Assembly: GCA_963844885.1 (NCBI GenBank)
Contig: CAWJQA010000006.1
Coordinates: forward strand, 310,001-374,000
DNA: 64,000 bases
Source: DATMER01 sp963844885
Lineage (GTDB): Bacteria; Acidobacteriota; Thermoanaerobaculia; Multivoradales; UBA5704
Direction: 5' to 3'
Under the pieces are notes generated by a model. The model did no database searches. It saw only the letters and a list, made by a program, of their open reading frames with translations, and was not told the DNA's origin. The position numbers and the translations under genes are program-made. Of this stretch, positions 59,276-64,000 are shown piece after piece (the stretch's first letter is position 1; each line of letters starts with the position of its first letter).

Positions 59276-62062
59276 ATGCGTCGCTTCTGCGGTTCTTCCG
59301 CTCTGCTCGCCTACCTTGCTCTCGTGGAAGCCATTCCGGGAGCTTCGGCAGCCCCTCTTTCGGAATGCGAAGCACGGCTCTCTCATGCTCCGGATGGTGA
59401 AGAGACGGCGCAATGCCTCGCCGATCTCGCCTGGATTCCCGGACCTGCACAGAGCATGGCAGTCCGCCGTCTCGAGAAGCAGGCCGAAGCCCATCCCGGC
59501 ATCCCCTGGTTCGCCATCCAACTCGGTGACCTGAAACGAAAGACGGCGCCCGGAGAAGCAGAGCTCCTTTACCGCCGGAACATCGAGCTGTCAGCGGAGC
59601 GCGGCCTGGCGCGGGCGGAGGTCTATGCCCGGGCCGGCCTCAGCCGGCTCTTGAAGGACACAGCGCGATTGGACGAGGCCGGAGCGGAGCTGAAGCAGGC
59701 GATGCAGGTCGCCCGGGCTTCCGGCGACTGGAAAGCCGTGGCCAAGGCAGCCATCGCCCAGGCCTCTCTCTCGAGATACCGGGGCAACCTGGAGCAGGCC
59801 TACGTCGACCTCGCCGGGGTCGACACGGCCGGCGACGACGATCTGCAGCGTAGCTACCTCATCGAGCTTGCCAACGTCACGCTGCTGACCGGGCGCTTCA
59901 GGGAGGCCCGCGACGCCTACCAGCGCATGATCGCCTTGGGCAAGAAGACGGCCGACATCTCGGTGGTCGCGTCGGGCCGATCCGGGCTCGCCGTGACGCG
60001 CAAGGAGGAGCTCTCGGAGCTCCCGGGCGACGCGGGCCGCCAGGAGGTGCTCGAGCTGGGGCGCGAAGCTCTGGAGGCCAGCCGGGCCGCGCAGCGACCG
60101 GACTTGGAGGTCAACGCCCTATGGACGGTCGGCTCCTTGTCCGGTGATCCGGCGGAGGCGAGGCGCAACCTCGAGCGATGCCTGGAGGTCGCCGCCACGC
60201 CGCTCTTGCGGAGCTACTGCCAGGCAGCCCTGGGGCGGCGGCTTGCGCCGTCCGATCCGGTCGCCGCCGAAGAGGCGATCCAAGCCGCGCTGAGCCTGGC
60301 AAAGGAGTCGGGCGATGCGCTCTCCTGGACCAGCGCCTGGCACGAGAGGATGCGCTTGAGATGGCTGGTGGCGAGGCCGGACCAGGCTCTTGCGGACTCG
60401 CTGTCGGCACTCGACGCGATCGAGGCGCTGCGCGACCAGCAACGGGGCTCCACCCGGCAGCCGGTCACCTTCTCCACCTGGGCCGAAGACTACTACTGGC
60501 TCTCGGGAAAGCTGCTGGAGCTCGGGCGGCGGGAAGATGCCTTTGGAATCATCGAACGCATGCGGGCACGCACCCTCACCGATGCGCTCGGTCTGTCGCG
60601 TTCCAGCTCCGGCCTGCCTCCCGACCTTCACGCCCGGCGCGCCGAGCTGGCTCTGGCCATCACGCAGGTGCAGCGGCGGTTGATGGGCCGCGGACTCTCA
60701 GCCGCGGAGCGGGAGGCCGCCCGCTCCGAGCTCAAGCGGCTGGAGACCGAGGCGGACGGCATCCGGCTGCGGACCCAGCGGTCCGATCCAACTCTCACCG
60801 GCTCGCGCCATCCGGGCTTCGCCTCGCTGGATCAGGTCCGCCGGAGCCTCGGATCCGACGAGGCCCTCCTCTCCTTCCAGGTCGCCCCCGCGAAGGATCT
60901 GGCCGGCGACTTCGGTGGCGGCTCCTGGTTGCTGGTCTCGACCCAGGCAGTCACCCGGGTCTACCGGCTCGCCGGCCGAACCGAGCTGAGACCGAACATC
61001 GAATCTTTCAACGGCCTGTTCATGGCGCGCGACGGCTCGGACGCGGAGGTCTCCACCGTTCTCTATCACAAGCTGCTGGGGAACGCCCTGGCGGCGCTGC
61101 CCAAAGGGATCCGGAGGCTGGTGATCGTACCGGACGACGCCCTCCACCGCCTCCCTTTCGCCGCGCTCCGGCAGGAGCCAGAAGGAGCGCCTCTTGCGGC
61201 CCGGTTCCAGATCTCGCTGGTCCCATCGGCCACCCTTTGGCTGCGCTGGCTCCAGAACCGGTCTCCGGCGGTGGGAAAACCGGCACTGGTCTATGCTGAC
61301 CCGCCGCCGACCGGATCCGGCAAGGCGGCGGAGCGCGGCGCTGCCTTCCGCGATCCCGCGAATCTGCCCGCGCTCCCGCGCTCTCGGGAGGAAGGGGAGT
61401 CCGTCGTCGACCACCTTGGAGGCGGGAGCCTGCTGCTGACCCGGGAGAAGGCGTCGGAGGGCCGCCTCAAGCGGGAGGGAGGGGCGGGCTTCCGCATCCT
61501 CCACTTCGCCACCCACTCCTTGACCGACGACGTCAATCCCGAGCTTTCCTTTGTCTATTTGGCGCCGGGCAGCCCGGATCAGGACGGCCTCCTCCAGCCG
61601 AGCGAGATCGCCGAGCTCGACCTGCGCGGACGGACGGTGGTGCTCTCCACCTGCGAGAGTGCCGGGGGCGAGATCCTGCGCGGCGAAGGAGTGATGGGGC
61701 TGGCGCGGTCCTTCTTCCTGGCCGGAGCCCACCCGGTGGTGGCGAGCCTCTGGAAGCTGCGCGACGACGACGGCGCCGCCCTGTTCGACCGCTTCTACGC
61801 CCACATCGCCGAAGGCAAGAGCGTGGCCGCCGCCCTTCAGGCCGCCCAGCGCGACCGCATCGAGGAAGGCGCTCCGGCCGCCGCCTGGGCCGGCGTGGTC
61901 GTCCTCGGCGACGGCGACCGGGTCCCCCTGCCGGGAGGGAGGAAGAGGCCGCTCCGGTCGATGACGGCCGTCGTCGCGATTCTTCTGGCGGCCGCGGTGG
62001 CCCTGTGGCTCAGCCGCCGCCGAGCTCTTCCCGCCGCACCGTCAGGTCGTCCACACGGTTGA
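59276..62062 (+). CDS. Exported TPR-CHAT protease with C-terminal membrane anchor (paralog)
   Basis: I start at the ATG at 59276 (MRRFCGSSALLAYLALVEAI), which gives a signal peptide ending GASAAP; the frame is open 18 codons further. The mature N-terminus has LSECEARL...C like its neighbour. About 928 residues: TPR units, a coiled-coil-like linker (QRRLMGRGLSAAEREAARSE), then CHAT with His in LHFATHSLTDD and Cys in VVLSTCESAGG, and a final membrane helix (MTAVVAILLAAAVALWLSRR). It is a tandem paralog of the preceding CHAT gene. Its 3' end overlaps the convergent menC-like gene by 53 bases. Confidence 0.9.
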   Translation: MRRFCGSSALLAYLALVEAIPGASAAPLSECEARLSHAPDGEETAQCLADLAWIPGPAQSMAVRRLEKQAEAHPGIPWFAIQLGDLKRKTAPGEAELLYRRNIELSAERGLARAEVYARAGLSRLLKDTARLDEAGAELKQAMQVARASGDWKAVAKAAIAQASLSRYRGNLEQAYVDLAGVDTAGDDDLQRSYLIELANVTLLTGRFREARDAYQRMIALGKKTADISVVASGRSGLAVTRKEELSELPGDAGRQEVLELGREALEASRAAQRPDLEVNALWTVGSLSGDPAEARRNLERCLEVAATPLLRSYCQAALGRRLAPSDPVAAEEAIQAALSLAKESGDALSWTSAWHERMRLRWLVARPDQALADSLSALDAIEALRDQQRGSTRQPVTFSTWAEDYYWLSGKLLELGRREDAFGIIERMRARTLTDALGLSRSSSGLPPDLHARRAELALAITQVQRRLMGRGLSAAEREAARSELKRLETEADGIRLRTQRSDPTLTGSRHPGFASLDQVRRSLGSDEALLSFQVAPAKDLAGDFGGGSWLLVSTQAVTRVYRLAGRTELRPNIESFNGLFMARDGSDAEVSTVLYHKLLGNALAALPKGIRRLVIVPDDALHRLPFAALRQEPEGAPLAARFQISLVPSATLWLRWLQNRSPAVGKPALVYADPPPTGSGKAAERGAAFRDPANLPALPRSREEGESVVDHLGGGSLLLTREKASEGRLKREGGAGFRILHFATHSLTDDVNPELSFVYLAPGSPDQDGLLQPSEIAELDLRGRTVVLSTCESAGGEILRGEGVMGLARSFFLAGAHPVVASLWKLRDDDGAALFDRFYAHIAEGKSVAAALQAAQRDRIEEGAPAAAWAGVVVLGDGDRVPLPGGRKRPLRSMTAVVAILLAAAVALWLSRRRALPAAPSGRPHG

Positions 62063-63137
62063 GGTCGACCTCCACACCCATGCCCGGCCGGTCCACCGGG
62101 ACGTCGATCCAGCCTTCGCGGTCCATGGTCCATTCGGGGATGACGACGTCCTTCTCCCAGTAGCGCTCGCTCGGCGACAGGTCGCCCGGGAGGGTGAAGT
62201 TGGGCAGCGAGGCCAGGGCCACGTTGTGCGCGCGGCCGACGCCGCTCTCCAGCATGCCACCGCACCAGACCGGGATGCCGTGCGCCGCGCAGAGGTCGTG
62301 GATCGCCTTCGACGCCAGAAAGCCGCCGACCCGGCCGGGCTTGATGTTCACGATCCGGCCGCTCTCTAGCTCGATCATGTCCCGCGCCCGGTCCACGCTG
62401 GTGATCGACTCGTCGAGGCAGATCGGGGTCCGGAGGCGCCGCTGCAGCTCGGCGTGGCGCAGGATGTCGTCCCAGGCCAGAGGCTGCTCGATCATCATCA
62501 GGCCGAGGCCGTCCATCGCCTCCAGACTGGCAACGTCCTCCAGGGTGTAGGCGTTGTTGGCGTCGGCCATCAGGGGCGCGTCCGGGCCGAGCGCGTGGCG
62601 GACGGCGCGGAGATAGTCGAGATCCTGTCCGGGCTGGATCTTGATCTTTACCTTGCGGTACCCGCGCTCCAGCGCCGCCCGCGCCTTCTCCACCAGCGCC
62701 TCCGGGCTCTTCTGGATACCGAGCGAGATGCCGACCTCGATGCGGTCCCTGGTGCCTCCCAGCTTCTTGGCCAGGGAGACCCCTTCGGTGCGGGCCGCCA
62801 GCTCCCACGCCGCCATCTCCACCGCGGCCTTGGCCATGTTGCTGCCGCGGAAGTTGTGCTCCAGCGCCGGATGGATCTCCTCCGGGCCGGCGAAGTCGCG
62901 GCCGAGCACCCGCGGCGCCACGTATTCGCGGATCGCCACCCAGGCGAGGTCGACCGTCTCCGGCCCGTAGTTCGGCTGCTCGCCGGCCACGCACTCGCCC
63001 CAACCCTCGACGCCGTCGGCCGAGCGGATCTGAATCAGGAAGATCCGGCGGTGGGTCACGGTGCCGGAGGAGATCTGGAACGGCTCTTTCAACTGGAGCC
63101 GGATCTCCCGCAAGGTGACGCTTTCGATTCTCAGCAT
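62010..63137 (-). CDS. menC: o-Succinylbenzoate synthase / N-acylamino acid racemase-type enolase-superfamily enzyme
   Basis: The 375-residue protein has the full muconate-lactonizing subgroup signature: KVKIKIQPGQD (KxK), ADANNAY (Asp), MMIEQPL (Glu), CLDESI (Asp) and VNIKPGRVGGF (Lys). The N-terminal capping domain starts LRIESVTLREIRLQLKEPFQ. Enzymes of this type make o-succinylbenzoate in menaquinone synthesis, racemise N-acylamino acids, or do both. No other men genes are in the window. It starts one base after the acetyltransferase stop (TGACATG), a pairing that would suit N-acyl substrates. Confidence 0.88.
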   Translation of the reverse strand: MLRIESVTLREIRLQLKEPFQISSGTVTHRRIFLIQIRSADGVEGWGECVAGEQPNYGPETVDLAWVAIREYVAPRVLGRDFAGPEEIHPALEHNFRGSNMAKAAVEMAAWELAARTEGVSLAKKLGGTRDRIEVGISLGIQKSPEALVEKARAALERGYRKVKIKIQPGQDLDYLRAVRHALGPDAPLMADANNAYTLEDVASLEAMDGLGLMMIEQPLAWDDILRHAELQRRLRTPICLDESITSVDRARDMIELESGRIVNIKPGRVGGFLASKAIHDLCAAHGIPVWCGGMLESGVGRAHNVALASLPNFTLPGDLSPSERYWEKDVVIPEWTMDREGWIDVPVDRPGMGVEVDLNRVDDLTVRREELGGG

Positions 63138-63138
63138 G

Positions 63139-63994
63139 TCAGCTCCTCAGCCCGTAGTAGCAGCGCCGGCCGTCCGGATCCCGGTAATACCCTTCGACCC
63201 GCCAGCCCTGTCCGAAGTAGTGCTCGAAGGCCCGCCGCGTCGAGGCGCGGTACGCGTGGGCGAGGCCGAGGTCGGCGACCTTGAGATCCTGGATGCTGGC
63301 CGGGATCTCGACCCGGACCAGCGAGTATCCGGGGGGCGGGGGCCGCGGGAGCCGCGGGCAGAGGCTCGCCTTCCGGAAAGGCCGGGCCGACCACCGGCGC
63401 GCCCCCGAAGCGGCCGATCACTTCCGCCGGGTCGGGCGGCCCCTCGGCCAGGCGCCGGGCCACCCGCTCGCTCGCGATGAGCCACGCCACGATGAAACGG
63501 TCGGTGCCGATCCCCTTCGCCAGATCGCTGCCGAGCTCCCCCTCGTACATGTCGCGCACGTAGAGCTCCGGGACGGCCCCCAAATGATTGAAGTTGAGGT
63601 GGGCGTTGCGGGCCTCCAGGGGATCGTAGGTCCACTCCACGCGCTCGACGCCCAGGTCCAAGAGCAGCTCCCGCTGATAGAGCTTGAGCCGGGTGCCGAG
63701 CCCGAGATCGCGGGCTTCAGGGGCAACCGCCAGCATGTGGGACCAGTGGAAGATCTTCGGCGGCGAGCCCGCCTTGGCTCCTGCTTTGATGCCCGTGATG
63801 CCGTAGACGAACCCGAGGAGGCGGCCGTCCGGGGCGAAGGCGCCCGCGGCGATCCCGCCCGCCTTCTGGGTGATCTTGAGGATGCTCATCGGCACCGCGT
63901 CCGAGAAGTCGCGCCCCCAGGTGACCCGCTGCAGCTCGATGCAGGCCGCGTAGTCGGCCTCGCTGGTGAGCTGCCGGAAGGTGAGCGGCGTCAT
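63139..63994 (-). CDS. GNAT-family acetyltransferase; one frameshift near the C-terminus
   Basis: The N-terminal ~200 residues (MTPLTFRQLTSEADYAACIE, GFVYGITGIKAG, HMLAVAPEARDLGLGTRLKL) hold a GNAT fold with the acetyl-CoA loop in LAVAPEARDLGLGTRL. Near 63345, in a C/G run, one surplus base shifts the frame. The alternative frame gives GYSLVRVEIPASIQDLKVAD, then AFEHYFGQGWRVEGYYRDPD and CYYGLRS with a TGA at 63139. This protein of about 280 residues ends right before the menC-like start. The pair is probably one operon; the acetyltransferase may supply the N-acylamino acid that its partner acts on. Confidence 0.8.
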
Positions 63995-64000
63995 GGCTGG

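Overview
The window is a very GC-rich bacterial chromosome segment. It has no phage, plasmid or rRNA genes, and I saw no tRNA. The gene families point to an Acidobacteriota-like soil or sediment lineage: TPR-CHAT proteases, zinc-finger anti-sigma factors next to ECF-type sigma factors, a Hanks kinase with a long TPR tail, a DUF3857/transglutaminase protein and a matrixin with a fibronectin domain. This placement is inference from gene content, not from a marker gene.

Layout. 1-1969 (minus): porin fragment and an ABC ATPase fused to a universal-stress domain. 2077-11620 (minus): a tightly packed run of sigma factor, anti-sigma factor, TPR-CHAT protease, 48-residue peptide, CHAT-SIR2 fusion, nSTAND1 NTPase and gingipain-like caspase-fold protease. 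This is the strongest candidate for an undescribed signalling or defence system. 11741-25218: small antitoxin-like gene, lipoprotein hydrolase, rRNA methyltransferase, palindromic repeat, RRM protein, secreted metalloprotease, and a coupled trio of DUF3857/TPR protein, carbamoyltransferase and SGNH hydrolase. 25224-29865 (minus): AAA+ ATPase and DUF4157 (eCIS core) protein with an M23-like end, with no injection-system structural genes nearby. 30088-35070 (minus): possible small ORF, a copy of the thiC 3' end, a secA-like gene, thiC and its TPP riboswitch. 35128-38100: GT-C type membrane protein, MazEF-type pair, a gene remnant, a broken second toxin-antitoxin pair and a 42-bp tandem repeat. 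38106-49393: M14 peptidase, thioesterase, two membrane proteins, kinase-TPR, flavin monooxygenase and a degenerate NRPS fragment. 49388-62062: unknown gene, second sigma/anti-sigma pair, DoxX-like protein, zinc-protease lipoprotein, and two tandem membrane-anchored TPR-CHAT proteases, each preceded by a short ORF and a shared upstream sequence. 62010-63994 (minus): enolase-superfamily enzyme and acetyltransferase.

Three of the four CHAT genes have a short, well-initiated ORF immediately upstream. A CHAT-plus-small-partner module controlled by ECF-type sigma/anti-sigma pairs is the main theme.

Caution: at least eleven genes are interrupted by single-base frameshifts where homology continues unbroken in another frame. 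Most fit one surplus G or C in a short run. I read these as mainly consensus errors and give full-length coordinates for the affected genes.
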